Shown piece after piece: positions 36,091 to 48,343 of a DNA stretch of 64,000 nucleotides. The stretch is taken from positions 1,426,001-1,490,000 of the forward strand of contig JAMXBD010000111.1 in assembly GCA_024138025.1 (NCBI GenBank), given 5' to 3'. Below the pieces are notes generated by a model. It saw nothing but the letters and a program-made list of their open reading frames with translations, had not been told where the DNA came from and ran no database searches. How positions within the stretch are numbered: the stretch's first letter is position 1; every line of letters starts with the position of its first letter. The DNA comes from Combretum micranthum (lineage: Eukaryota; Streptophyta; Magnoliopsida; Myrtales; Combretaceae). Made by a program: the position numbers and the translations under genes.

Positions 36091-37189
36091 TCTAAAATAT
36101 CTCAAACCTTCTTATGTTATAAATTGGTTTTAGATAGTTTAATTGATGCAAGAAAAATAGATAATGAATTATGATTAGATAAATCAATGAAATTAATTTA
36201 GTAAATAGAATTAAGTTACAATTTGAGATTTCAAATTCTAAACCCCCTCAACAGGTTGTTTAAATATTTAATGGATTCCTAAATCCCTAAATTTTAGCTC
36301 AACATTTCATATCCTTAATCCACGTAAATTTTGAAATCACCTGCTTTTCTAAAAATATCAAATCTTGAGCCTAAGCTCGAGTTAAATATGAATTTAATAT
36401 AAACCAATCCCCTAAATCAAACCCTTATCTCAAGTTCCTTAATTCTAACATATTGATCCTCAAATTATTTCTTAAACACTTAAAAAATTAAAGATATTGA
36501 TATGAAAGTTTTAAACATAATATCTTTATTATGAAAAATCTTTAATCCTTATATATAAAATACTTTTCCCCTTTTGACTTTTTTTTGGCTGCCCTTTTTC
36601 TTCTACTTTCCTTTCTCTTCTCTTTTCTGTTTCTTTCTCTTCATCTTCTTTTTTTCTTTCTTTCTCAAAATCTAAACCTAAATCTCAATTCCAACAAGAC
36701 CATAAGATAAATCAAAGTTGGAAAACAAGATAGAAAATGAAAAACATGCATGAAGGAGCACAAAAACTAAGGAAAAAGAGTAGAAGTAAAGACCATATTA
36801 ATTAAGTCCATCAACATGTAAGTTTATTTATTTTCTTATTTTGATTGTTGTTTATGTATGTAAATATTATAGTAGGACTAGATATATATAGAACTTATGA
36901 TAACATTGATAAAGTAAAGATATATGAATATGTTTGCTAAAAACCAAACTATATGCATGTTGTGTAGACTAAGTATTTGATAAAAAGAAATGAAAGAGTA
37001 TGATGTAGATACGTACATAGAAGTATTTGTAAGGTAGGATTATAGATGTTTATGCTAATAACAAGTTGTTGTTGATGTATGTTGAAAACAAGTAAAATGA
37101 CAAAGGAAAAATGTAACATGTTCGCCTTGTTTATCACAGGTGTGATACAGCCCATGATGTAAGAGGAAAATGATATCAAGGAAGATCAC

Positions 37190-37455
37190 GGGCATGACAA
37201 GAACCATGATCTCCTCTGATCAAAGGATAAAGCATGATAAGTGTATTTTGCAAGTGAGAAACATCATGACCTAGATCACGGCCGTTACGAAGGCATAATC
37301 TCCTGATAAGAATTTTCAAAGGAAATAGCATAGATTATGACCTTGACAAGGGGCATATCTCCTTATTACGGACATGAAAAGGCCCATATTGGTGATCACG
37401 ACCTCCATCATGGGCATAATGAGGCAAATGATGACAATCATGGCCCCCATCATGG
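37190..37455. repeat. Degenerate GATCACG/GGGCATGATC tandem array in copy A
   Basis: Motifs such as GATCACGGGCATGA, GATCACGGCCGTTACG, GATCACGACCTCCATCATGG and CATGGCCCCCATCATGGGCA recur roughly every 40-60 bases. This is a GC-richer irregular array absent from the equivalent positions of copies B and C. Confidence 0.6.
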
Positions 37456-38532
37456 GCATGATCTGTTCCTCGATATTGTTTAAAAATAAAAATAAAAGTG
37501 AAATAAAATGAAGTAGAAGAATGATAGTTGATATGTTATATTGGTTAAATGATATAATTAAACATTAGTTTAGTGAATTTATAGATTTAGTAAATATTGG
37601 ATTAAATATGAAAGTTAGATATAAAATGAACTTAGTTAATAAACTTAAGTTCAACTTGACTTAATAAGTTGTAGCGAATTAAAATGAATTAGATTGATTA
37701 AGTTTAATTACTTTGGCTTAGTAATTGAGTTAAATGATTAATTCTAATCAATTTGGCTAAGTTAAAATAATATAAGCTTAATAATTTATAATTAGCTTAG
37801 AATAATGAGTTAGGATAAACCATAAATAACATAAAGAGTATGTTGTTTCAAATTTATGATTGTTTAGAAAATGAACATTTTGATGATATTGTTGTATAAA
37901 ATATCATAAACAAAGTAAAAGGAAATACTTTGACGGACAATAGAGAACCGTCTGTTTCTTGGCGCAACAATTATCGTAGCTATGGTGAAGTTCCTAATTA
38001 TTGTTTGATGAAATAGGGTTTTAATAAAAATTTGATGTAACATATAATTAATTTAATTTCTTGCATGAGTTTAAATTCTTGGAACAAATATGGATATCTT
38101 ATATATCTTTGAAAGGGCTTTTGAGACTCAGTTTGGAGTTCATTTAAAAGGTATCCAGTGACTTGCATGTTGTATGTTAGGTTAGACATCCTAAATGGAC
38201 TAAAACTTCAGTTCGGTTTAATAATTGATTAGTGTTGTTTAAGCGTGTGCTGTTGAATCTAGTCTGGAGAGCGCAACTTGTCCTAAAGAGACACGATAGT
38301 TTAGGTGCTTAGGCCACCCCTTTTACCATAATGCAATGGTATGCCATGATACAATGACAATTTATAAATGGCTCAATGGGTAGCCAATGAGGCAAATTAT
38401 ATCGGTGTAACGTTTATTTAAGTTTGGGGGAAATACCATGATTTAGTTCACGTTTATGGGAACGGTTGAATTAAAATCATGTTATGGTTCAGGTACAAGT
38501 AAATATAAGTAACGACTGTGAACCCTAGATGA

Positions 38533-38672
38533 AGCTATTTTCTTGTAACGTTATGTAGAAGATATAGGTATTCGAGTTAACTATATCAACCCCTTGAGCC
38601 AAAGCTACTTTCTTGTAACGTTATGTAGAAGATATAGGTATTCGAGTTGCCTATATCAACCCCCTGAGTAGC
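38533..38672. repeat. 70-bp tandem duplication in copy A
   Basis: Units starting AGCTATTTTCTTGTAACG (38533) and AGCTACTTTCTTGTAACG (38603) are nearly identical through CTATATCAACCCC. Confidence 0.9.
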
Positions 38673-39349
38673 TACTGTTACTCAGGACCCTCAGTTCTAG
38701 GATGGTTTCGGATTGTGAGTGCTCAAGTGTTGATTTGTTTACTTTAGTTTAAAGATAATAAATTGTTGTTGATGCAATGCATTTAGTTGAGTTCGTGTGT
38801 CACTCGTGTGAGATTATGTTACTGTATACTAGGACTGACTCATTATTGTTGTTGTTGTCTTTTTCAAGGTATTGTGATAATAATGATTGATGATGTTAAT
38901 GTTGGTGATGATGATGTTGATGACGAATGACTCAGATATAGGCGATCTATAGGTTTGAGAGGAGAAAAGAATTAAAGTAGGGCAATGGATTATTTGTATT
39001 CTTTAATTTTGTTTAAAGAATTGGATTTATCTTTTAAATCTGCCTTTTTCTTTAAGGGCTTGGTTGAGAAACCAATGTTTTGTAATAATTTTCAAAACTT
39101 TGTTTAAGTGAAAGTTTTCCACTTATGCAAGAAGAAGCCAGAAATGTTTTTATTTGGATGTTTTTCTGTCCCAAATCCAATTACTTCTATAACGTAATTA
39201 TATGGTTTTAGAACTTAAAATTTATTAGCAATGTTAACATAAACAAATCTTTTAAGGAGGCTTGTGTGTGTAATACTTAAGGTATTATACGTGGCTAGGG
39301 GATTTGACTTACCTGAAATTTTTAGTATAGGGTAAATTAGGTCCTTACA

Positions 39350-40239
39350 TAGTCAATACTCATTGAGGAAACCGTATTAATTATCATCAATATGAAACTT
39401 AGGGCTAGTTTACTTAAGTAAGGAATAAGCTGGGGATTATAAAATGCTTATTAATTTGCCATGTAATATATATTTCATTGTTGTTATCTTCCATAAATCT
39501 TTGTGTAGGAAATAACCATACCATTCTTTACTCCAAATTATTATATATCGCACACCATCTAATTGGAACAAAAAAAAAAAAAAAGAATATAGCCTTTTAA
39601 GCTGAGAAAGGCTTTTCTATTTATTTATTATTTTTATTTGAATTTTTATGACTTCAAAGAACAGTAGCATAGAATGCCTTGGGATTTGTGGGGGTAGAAG
39701 AAAAACCCATGTTTCATCTCAGAGCTATGGGTTTTGGGATATGTAGAATAGGATTAGAGTTCGGAGCATTTAATTTTTTGAATTAATTAATTTGTTGACC
39801 ACTCTTCAAATAACAATGCAACAAAGCTATAATTTTATTTGCATCCTTTTCATTTTGTTTAGTTCACTAAGGCAATAGCTCAAATGTAGAGTTGGAAACA
39901 TTTCCTTTGGTAATGAGCTTAATATTTTAATACATATATAATTTTTGCAAGAGATTTATGATTTAGATCTAAGGAGTTAGCTAAAAATAGCCTCATCTTA
40001 ATTGAAAGCCATGACTTAACACATTTACCATTTGTCCTTCTATTAGAGTATGTGGGTTAACGAAGAAGCAGAATCATTTTTTTTAACTCTTCTTCTAGAG
40101 GTAGTAGGCCATATGCCAGCAAGCTTAGCTTAAAAAAGATTGTTTATCTAAGGTGTTAGGTGATGGCAACCTTTTATATTCTTATCAAAAAAGTTTTAGT
40201 CAATTATATAATAATTAATATATTAGGTATTTTAATAAT
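39350..40239. other. Spacer with a possible MITE end
   Basis: AGGGCTAGTTTACTTAAG near 39400 resembles a Tourist-type end, but no partner was found. The rest is AT-rich without a gene. Confidence 0.4.
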
Positions 40240-40972
40240 AAAATTGTAGTTAGGTATGATACTCAACTTGTTGTCGGTGTCAAACACTAGTAGAGTTCTT
40301 CCTTAGGGGAAGGATGGTGCGGTATTATTATAGACCTACCAATATAGAAACTTGGTTACTGGTGTATCGGACGATTGTCTGTCTCAACCACTCTAATGCT
40401 TAAGTTAGTTATGAGTTCTTTAGGATGCTACGAGAATAAAGCACTACTAGTCTAAAGTCTCAAGTGTCATAGAATCTTACTTGTTTTTTCCACTTCAAAG
40501 GTTCCTTATAGAAGGTGGTCATGACAGACTCCAAGGGGACCACATTTTCTTTACATGTGGTGGATTCCTTTAGATTGTTAGTTGGTTCGATCCATGGAGC
40601 ACAACAGTGCTAGGTACAGAATGAAATTGTGCCAGGACTAGGATACGTATACGTTGGATGCAAAAGGTAGCTATATGAGCACAAATTGCTAAGGAGATAT
40701 GAATGTGAGTCCCATGGGCCCTCCTTTGAGGTCAGGGGTCATGACTGTATGACTTGTCGCCATAGGCATCTATCTAAGGGGTTATGACTGAGATTAGGAG
40801 CCTTAATTGCTTAGGCAATTTAAGGTCATCATGGAGCTTTGTGGTGAAGTTGGGGTACTGTGTCCTCTTGAGTCTTTCATGAGATAGGTTGCTTGGAGTC
40901 ATTAGTGGGCTTGGGACCCATTAGCTTAAGGCTTTGATCCAACAGGCCCTAGCAAAAAATCTCCTATCAACA
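40240..40972 (-). mobile_element. Possible degraded gypsy-type LTR
   Basis: A less AT-rich block with no open frame. Read on the minus strand it begins TGTTGATAGGAGATTTTTTG at 40972 and has a CTATAATAATACC element near 40325-40337. This start and the GC-richer content resemble plant gypsy LTRs. No partner LTR, primer-binding site or target duplication is visible. Confidence 0.35.
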
Positions 40973-41371
40973 CACTTTTGAATAATTGACACATAATCAA
41001 TCCAATCAAAAAAATATGGTGGAACAACAGAATTTTATGTTAAGTGATATGATACATATAGTAGAATAGATAGTAGTAAATTAAATATTATACAATATTT
41101 AAATATCCTTTTTTACATGTCCATTTTTATTACATCGGATATTATATAAACATAGAAAACATGCTATTTCCATTTTCTATACCTCAAAAAGTTAAGACGA
41201 AGTACTATTGTTTTAATGTACTTTAGGTCCTTCTCTTGCTCATGGATTTTCATATAATTACAGCTATACTCTTCAATCTTTATAGCCAACAATATGCAAT
41301 TTTGCTAGAAAAAGAGATTTAATGAAATATATATATTATATATAGCTAATTTATATAAAAGGGAAATATAT
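40973..41371. other. Short AT-rich spacer
   Basis: No feature seen other than TATAT immediately before the LTR element that follows. Confidence 0.5.
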
Positions 41372-41804
41372 TGATATCGCTTGAAGACACAATACAAGGA
41401 ATAGGAAGAAGCCATGATAGATACAAGACCTTTATCAATAGTTTGTTATTATAACTGTTTACAATTGAAATTACAACTTTTGTAACTAGATCTATAGCAA
41501 CTATAACTAGATTTGAAAGTGTAAAACTAAAAAATAAATAAAGAGAAGGGACAAAAAAATTACATCCCTCAAATGACGGTTTAGGAGCATGGTGGCTCGA
41601 ATACATTAGTAGAGTCCTTGCATCTCATTCACACTTCATTTACCTCCAAAACATACATCACAATGGTTAGGTTTAGAGAGTAGTTAGAGTTAAAAATTAG
41701 AAGATAGGAGTAAAGAGACTTAACGTGCGGCATGAATTTGGGTTGTGTTTGTGATTATTTTATACCAAGTGTTATCTACTATCATTTAGGTATAAGGAAC
41801 ATAT
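41372..41804 (+). repeat. Left LTR of the compact element
   Basis: Begins TGATATCGCTTGAAGACAC and ends near GGTATAAGGAACATAT. Aligned by eye it matches 42635-43075 over its whole length, at roughly four in five positions. The 86-codon minus-strand frame inside it is not a gene. Confidence 0.85.
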
Positions 41805-41879
41805 TATTTGGTGCTTTCATTTCTTTGCTTAGACTAGAGCTTTGGCACAAGCTGTGGATATGGACTTTCTAAAGTCTAA

Positions 41880-42567
41880 TTTGTTGGTCATGCAAGAAAT
41901 CTTGAATCTACTAACTACTTGAATGGAGAAGTTAGAGATGAATTAGAATCAACCTTCTAATTCAGCATTCCAATCTAATAGTGTTGCAAAAGATTCATCA
42001 TCTTCAAGAGGCTTTTAGGTAACTGATACACTATTGAAAGGCATGGGAGATTCTGAAGTTCTTTAGGGAAGATGTGTTGGGGTGTTTGTTTAAATTATAC
42101 AATTCTTTGACTTCTTATCTAGTTGAAGATCAAAGATTGATTGTTTGTTCATTTGCAATGGAGGGACCTACTCTTTTGTGGTACAAATGGATTTATTTGA
42201 ACAAACAACTTACAAATTAGCCCAAATTCGAAGATGCATAGGCCACAAGATTTGGATCATCCACATATGAGGATGTACAAGGTACATTATCAAAACTAAC
42301 TCAAACTCCTGCTACTTCTCATTAACAACACAATTTGAGGGTCTCTCAAATAGACCAATAAGATCATCAGATTCATTTCTATTGAGTTGTCTTGTTTTCA
42401 AAATAAAACCTAGTATACGAAGGGAGGTGCAAATTAATAGACCAAAAGATTTGGTAGATGTTATGTGGTTAGCAAGATTACAGGAGGATAAGTTGAAAAA
42501 TAGTGCTATGATGACTGAAACTACTTTTGATTCTCATAGTTCAAACAAAAAGTACATTACAATTTAA
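41880..42567 (+). pseudogene. Ty3/gypsy gag (Retrotrans_gag) remnant
   Basis: Gag would form the retrotransposon capsid. Readable blocks in order: LYNSLTSYLVEDQRLIVCSF, AMEGPTLLWYKWIYLNKQL (about 42155-42210), TRFGSSTYEDVQGTLSKLTQ (about 42248-42305), then KIKPSIRREVQINRPKDLV and WLARLQEDKLKN in the open 61-codon frame 42382-42567. This is the normal block order of plant gypsy gag. Stops and a frame change occur between blocks. No zinc knuckle or pol follows before the polypurine tract. The most 5' part (41830-42080) is too degraded to assign. Confidence 0.82.
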
Positions 42568-42620
42568 AAAACCCACATCACAAGAATCATTTCAATCTTA
42601 GGGACAATGTTGTGTTTCTA

Positions 42621-42630
42621 GAAGGGGAGA
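42621..42630 (+). other. Polypurine tract
   Basis: GAAGGGGAGA lies four bases before the TG of the right LTR, the position where plus-strand priming occurs in LTR retrotransposons. Confidence 0.75.
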
Positions 42631-42634
42631 CAAT

Positions 42635-43075
42635 TGATATAGCTCAAAGGCACAGTATAAGGAATAGGATGAAGCCACATTAAATACAAGACTTATGTTA
42701 ATATTTTATTATCATAATTGTTTACAACTAAAATTACAACTCTATAACTAGATATATAACTACTGTGACTAGATCTAGCTAGATCTAAAAGTATAAAAGA
42801 GAAAAATAAATAAAGTGATGGGATCGGAAAATTACATCCCTGAGATGAGGTTTAGGAGTGTGGTGGCTCGAATACACCAATGGAGTCCTTGCATTGCATT
42901 CACACTTCATTTACCTGCAAATCATACATCCATATTTAGGGTTTCAAGAATAATAAGTAAAAGAAGAAGAAGATAGGCATAGAGAGACTTGGTTGTGCAA
43001 CATGAATAGGGTTGTGTTTGTAAGACTTTTTATACCAAGTGTTATACACAATCGTTTAGGGTATAAGGAACATGT
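42635..43075 (+). repeat. Right LTR of the compact element
   Basis: Direct copy of 41372-41804 starting TGATATAGCTCAAAGGCAC. It carries small indels, for example a duplicated CTAGAT near 42772-42785. Confidence 0.85.
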
Positions 43076-43139
43076 TATATATAGTTATTAAGATAATAAT
43101 CACTAAATTTTTGAATATATTCAATGTATTAAGAATTTA

Positions 43140-43800
43140 AAGGTGTGTGGGTCTGATTCCAGATGCAACGATCATGAGCATGCCGCGTAAATATCGCTAC
43201 ATGTGATTAGGGAAACAACACGTGCAAGGGTGATAAGGAAAGAATTGTGTAGGGAAGAGGAGTAGGCAGTCTCAATAAGCTCTAACACATATGTGACAAG
43301 TGAGAGAGTTAAAGAGTATCAACTTCACTAAGTACTATGAATTCGTGTATGTTCTTAAGTAAATCAAGTGTTTGATTCATTAGGGCGAAAATCCGATAGC
43401 ACGATGGTTTATCCAAGATTTCACCTATCCAAAATGAGGTAAGGACTAAGGGTATTTATAGAGAATCTAGCTGTTGATGTCATCCGTCAAATGGGACGAA
43501 CGACCAACGGCTAGGATGAGTCATGTCATTATGGATATGGATGTAGGCTTCCATTGTGGACCGATGCCCATTGAGGCCTTCATTTGCAATGTGTGTGTGA
43601 GCCAATTTAAGAAAGGTTGGAATTGGTAGGCCAATTCGACGGGTTACTCCAAGCCTACCATGCCAAAACTCCCATGATCATCCCAATTGAACTAGGCTTA
43701 TTTCTTTAAACCCTATCATTTTAGCCCAAAGAGTTAAACCCAAATGAAAATTAGCTTAAAGCCTTTGTAACAAAATTCAATCATCTACAAGAGGTATTTA
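43140..43800 (-). mobile_element. Possible LTR fragment on the minus strand
   Basis: A less AT-rich block without coding potential. The minus strand has TCTCTATAAATACCCTTAG (about 43452-43470), an LTR-style TATA element, downstream of GC-richer sequence rich in 'gggttt' and 'ggcc' motifs. No ends or duplication found. Confidence 0.3.
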
Positions 43801-45620
43801 TGTATTATATATACACTAGTGAATGACACACCCACGTTATGTGTGTGAAAATAAAAAAAAAAAAGTGGTGAGAACAATTTTTTGTTAGAGAGAGAGAGAA
43901 GAGTAGCATTGAGGAAGGGTTGTTAGAGGAGAAGAGAAATGATTAACTGTCTAATAAGATAATTACAAAAATTAACTATCATATATAGTTTTTCATTTTT
44001 TGACATGAATGGATGGATTCTCTTAATAGTAATAAAATAGATAATAAGGTACTATATAATTTCTAATAATTTTTTAAAATGAAAATATCAAATGATCCTT
44101 ATCAACTAACTATTTGAATTCGGCTTACCCAATCTCTAGATGATCAAATTGCGTGATTTTTATTCTTTGGCCATCGGTAAACAGTGAACACGAGTTGATC
44201 TTCCCCTCAGCAATTGTCTAAAATTTAAATCTTCATCTTTTGTATATTGAATTGGTGAAGATATAAAAGCGACCTCAAATCCGAGAATAGTGGAAAATGA
44301 TTCCCTATTTACTTTGACTTGATTTTTTTCACTTTATCTTTTTATGATACCATTATCTATAATCAATGATTAAGATCATCAAAAAAGGATGGCAAAAAAA
44401 TAATATAAAAAAGGTGAAACACGTTTATTAAACAAAAAATCTAAATATAAGTGAAATTGCATTTATTATATGTGATTTTATATTTAACAAATAAATTTAA
44501 TGAATAAGATGCAATTTAGTAATGTACATAAATCGTGTCTATTTTGCATGTGTTTTGATAACTATTTTCATATAATTTATATTTACATAATTTTTATTTC
44601 GATGAGTCGGCAATTTCCTCATTCTCATAAAAAAGGCTACAACATCGTATATTAATATAATACATACATATAATATTATTAAGCATCGAGACAAGTTTAA
44701 CTATTAATTTATAAACTAAGTAATATTAAGAAAAAGATAAATATGCATAAATATACATCCAAAATAGCGTTCTTCTCCCTAACAGTTGAATCATGATGCA
44801 TTAGTAGGTACTATGTAATTAACTCTTTAATGAGGATCGAGGAACAATTTCCATATCATCTATAAGATTGCATATGTGCTAGCTTATTGATAACAGGAAG
44901 ACTATAAGCAGCTGTTTGTGGTAGGATGAAAGTTCGTCTATTTAATTTTCATTGGTAATCACGAAAATACAATGATATATTAATAACTTGAAGTGCTTCT
45001 TCATTGCTCTAGAAGAAATATTATTATAGCATTCACGTATCCACTTTGAAGTAAACTTCATATTCGAAATCGATAATTATTAAATATCATACCCATTATA
45101 TATGTAATTTTTATTTTGAACATAAAGTAAATAGTTACTAAATGTCATATCTAATCGGGATTTTTAATTGGTATATTTACTTCTTTATCATCTTTGAAAA
45201 ATATCTTGATAAATACTTATTCATCAAAGAGTACATACAAATGAGATTCTAAATTTAATATGCAAATGTTTGATTGAGTATACATTTAAGGATAAGAATA
45301 GAATTTAGAATAAAAAGATAATAAAAAATCAAAATTGAAATGAAGAATTTAACATTACGGTGCTTTTCTTATTCAACAAAATATGTTCTGAAATAAAACG
45401 AAAATCTCCATAACTTTATCTACTATGGTTGTGTATGTTTTCATAATCGGAGGAATTCCATAATATATGTGTGTATATATATATACATATAACATAGTAA
45501 AAAGAGATTTTTTGGACGCAAACAATCACCCACTGTAGAAAAAGGTGCTTGCTCATAAAATGAAATTTCCAGGAAAAAGATATATGAAATATTTATAGTT
45601 GGTATTAAGCATAAGTAAGG
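43801..45620. other. AT-rich spacer
   Basis: No supported gene. A small palindromic stretch CACACCCACGTTATGTGTGTG-like sequence occurs at about 43827-43847, and a GA repeat lies at 43889-43900. Confidence 0.45.
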
Positions 45621-46513
45621 TAGGGTGGGTGGGTAGGGTATGAATTTCTACTTGTATCTATATTGTGTACAATATACTAAATTTTATCCTCATAACTTAT
45701 CCTATAGTTCCTTATATCCATCCCGTACTTTATAAAACGTATAAGTACCTGGTGGAATTTGTAAAACTTTTTATGAAACCTATAATTTTTCTATCTTTCC
45801 TAGATTTCAAGTTTACAATATAATATATGTAATATGTAAAATTGTCTTCTTTTTTTTTTATTTCATTATAAATAACATATGAAAATAAATTAAAAAAGTA
45901 ATTTCTTAATATCATATAACAAATTTTGCAATATGCAAAATCTCGTTATGTGTGAAAATTAAAACATATCTATATGATATCAAACAAAATTATAGAATTT
46001 GTAGAAAATTTTAAAATTAAAAATTTTAGAACCACTTTGGTTTTACTTAGCTTAAGAATATATAAGGTAAACACTTTTATATAATTTAGAAATTTAAGTA
46101 CATACATACAATCGAATTTTTTTTTTTCAAAATACAATAACAAGTTCATCAAAAATAAAATTTTACATACTAAAAATTTTAAAAGATAGTTTACAGATAA
46201 TAATATTGAAAAAAAATGATTGCAAAATAAAAAAAATAATATTAATTTTTGTATATATTAACATAATCCATTAATCTTTAATAAAATAGGTACATGCTAC
46301 TCTAAAACCTATAATCTATATATATATATATATATATATCAAAGTACATGTATAAGAGTTGTTACAATCTATGAAAACTTTATATCTTTATCGTATGAGA
46401 GTAGATTTTAAAAGAACATATACGTACATCTTATTCTTAATAGTCATTCGAACCATATTAAATCAAATAAGGTATATTGGATGATTTATGTTATGCTTAC
46501 CCACCCATTCCTA
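45621..46513. mobile_element. hAT-like non-autonomous element
   Basis: The ends TAGGGTGGGTGGGTAGGG and (reverse complement) TAGGAATGGGTGGGTAAG are inverted. Flanks AAGTAAGG and AATTAGGG agree at six of eight positions, consistent with a worn 8-bp duplication. The interior is very AT-rich with a (TA)n tract (46317-46340). The two minus-strand frames of about 60 codons inside are low-complexity. Confidence 0.5.
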
Positions 46514-48250
46514 ATTAGGGTTACGAGCCAAATGTTTTCCTACCATTATGCAGCAATTGTCATACTTACATATTGAAGTTAACATTGATCAACAGGTAGC
46601 GAGGAAAAAAAAAAAAAAAGGAAAAGGGAACAACAATAATCAACAGTGAGCAACCCGCAGCAAGTAGCCTCTAGATTGGTGCAAATTTCCCAAAATGTAT
46701 GCAAAGCCCAACAGCACAACGTTGGCGGCATTCTAAGTACAAGTGGAAACGTAATACATAGCTTAAAAAAGCTAGTGAAACGAAGTACACGAATGAACAT
46801 TTAACTGAATATCTACGAGTGACAGACAGCTAGAATAAGCTGTCGTTGATGGGACTTATTGATGTTAGGTCAAGTTTGTTGTTATTATCTCACCATTATA
46901 TCTAAAATAATGAAAATAGGACCAGGGGATTTTCTTTTTTTTTTTTTTGACTTCTCAAAATTGTACAATTTGATTTATCGACCAGTTAATAATGCATGTG
47001 TATACGAAGCAGGTCATCAAAATCCATTCAAAATTCGGAATTTTTGTTTGAAATCAAAACGGCGTCGCAAAGTTGACTATATATATATATATATACTTGT
47101 GCAGAAGTATCATAATGGTGAAAATTTGACATGAAATATCAACGTATGCAGATTCAAAGACAAAGCCCCAAGGTTGTTTTTTTTTTTTTTTCACTTATTA
47201 ATCTCTTAAATGAGTATATCTTATTGTTTTTTTATTTATTATGGACAGCCTCGTACTTCTTTTTCTATGTAGTCATGAAAAAGGAAAAAAAAAAAGAAAA
47301 AACGATTGCATCTAGAATTATTTCAATATAACTAAATAGTCCTTAGCGGCTGGTACGTTCATTCTATGTATGGACTATCACGTCAAGTTATCAGCAGAAA
47401 TGTTCAATGTGAAATAAATGAATGGACCGACCAGTACAGCTAGGGGCTATAGAAAGACTTATTGAAGGCTATAGATGAAGAACTAAAGTTTTATGCCCCC
47501 TTAGGAAGGAACAAAATTAAGCAGTACCGGTAAGACATATTGTGTAAAAGCATTCATATCCCATCAGATCTTTACGAGGTTTTTAAAATATCATAAAATC
47601 ATTTTAAGAATCTTATTTTTTAAAAAAACTCATCACTTTATCTATAAAACTTTTTATATAAAATTTTTAATATCTTTTTAGACTTTGTGTGTCTCGTATA
47701 TTTTTATATATACTATGTGTAATAAAAAAATATAAAAAAATTACAAAAGAATATGAATAACCTTCCTTTAGGGATTGCATCCACAATCCTAAAGACCTTT
47801 ATAGGGTTCTTAGAGTGTCACAACTCTTGAAGGACCTTTTCTTTTTAAGAATTCTACTATTTTATTCTTAGGTTCTTCAAACAAAACCCTCCACAACTTT
47901 TTAAGATTTTGTAAGTTTCATGCACTTTTATATAATACTCTTTATTTTTGCCACAAGTGTTCTTAATGTAAATGATAATCTATAAAATTATGTAAGAATA
48001 AATTAAATGAAAGCAGAAAATACTTATAAATGTATTATTAATTAATACTTAATTTATTATTATTTCAAACCATAATTAATTTAATGTAAATTTAATAATG
48101 AATCTAACAATAAATTAAATAGCTAAAATGCAAAAAGAAGAAAATCATTTAACTTTGACCAATATAACGAGAAAGAAATTCAATCATTGACTAATTTGAA
48201 GTACATAATGAGAACTAAAGTATAGAAAAAAAAAAACCACTTTAGAGCAT
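46514..48250. other. Spacer with a possible MITE segment
   Basis: Low-complexity A/T frames at 46579-46800, 46859-47134 and 47131-47331 are not credible genes. At about 47765-47900, GATTGCATCCACAATCC and TTAGGTTCTTCAAACAAAAC resemble GAGCATCCACAATGG-type ends and the segments near 4401 and 56400. The left end of the PIF element that follows may lie here. Confidence 0.4.
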
Positions 48251-48343
48251 ATACTTTAAAACTACTAATCAACAAACATTAACTATAATTTCCAAATCGC
48301 TATCACATGTGTTCAATCAAGTTGACCTATAGCTGACCATGCA

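Larger units (their letters stand above)
36091..39349 (+). mobile_element. Large LTR-like repeat, copy A (3.26 kb)
   Basis: Shares order and sequence of many blocks with 52085-55898 and 58313-61634, which lie in the opposite orientation. It starts TCTAAAATATCTCAAACC and ends GGTCCTTACA, close to a TGTA...TTACA terminus with one decayed base. TTATATATAAAATAC (about 36550) followed by a 100-base CT-rich leader (36575-36670) looks like a promoter in + orientation, as in an LTR. Shared landmarks downstream are 'aacttagttaataaactta' repeats (37610-37830), a GTTTAGGTGCTTAGGCCACCCC-type block (38300), CTATATCAACCCC (38583), a GATGATGTTGATGA array (38880-38930) and TTTAAGTGAAAGTTTTCCAC (39100). No coding region. 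Confidence 0.6.
41372..43075 (+). mobile_element. Compact LTR retrotransposon with gag remnant only
   Basis: Two direct repeats (41372-41804 and 42635-43075) bracket an internal region of about 830 bases. The left LTR is followed by TATTTGGTGCTTTCATT, a sequence common just after 5' LTRs of plant gypsy elements. The right LTR is preceded by a polypurine tract GAAGGGGAGA (42621-42630). The internal region holds only a Ty3/gypsy gag relic. Protease, reverse transcriptase and integrase are absent, so it is non-autonomous. TATAT on both sides (41367-41371, 43076-43080) is a candidate 5-bp duplication but low-complexity. Confidence 0.8.

Noticed and set aside
37190..37455. CRISPR-like or satellite array
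   Set aside because: Spacing and sequence are irregular and there are no constant repeats with unique spacers. It is a degenerate array inside an LTR-like repeat of a plant genome.
43827..43847. Short palindrome near 'cacacccacgttatgtgtgtg'
   Set aside because: It recalls a motif seen near ends of some plant repeats, but no second end or family context could be shown.
46859..47331. Two plus-strand frames of 91 and 66 codons
   Set aside because: Dominated by Phe/Lys runs from homopolymers and (TA)n; not credible proteins.
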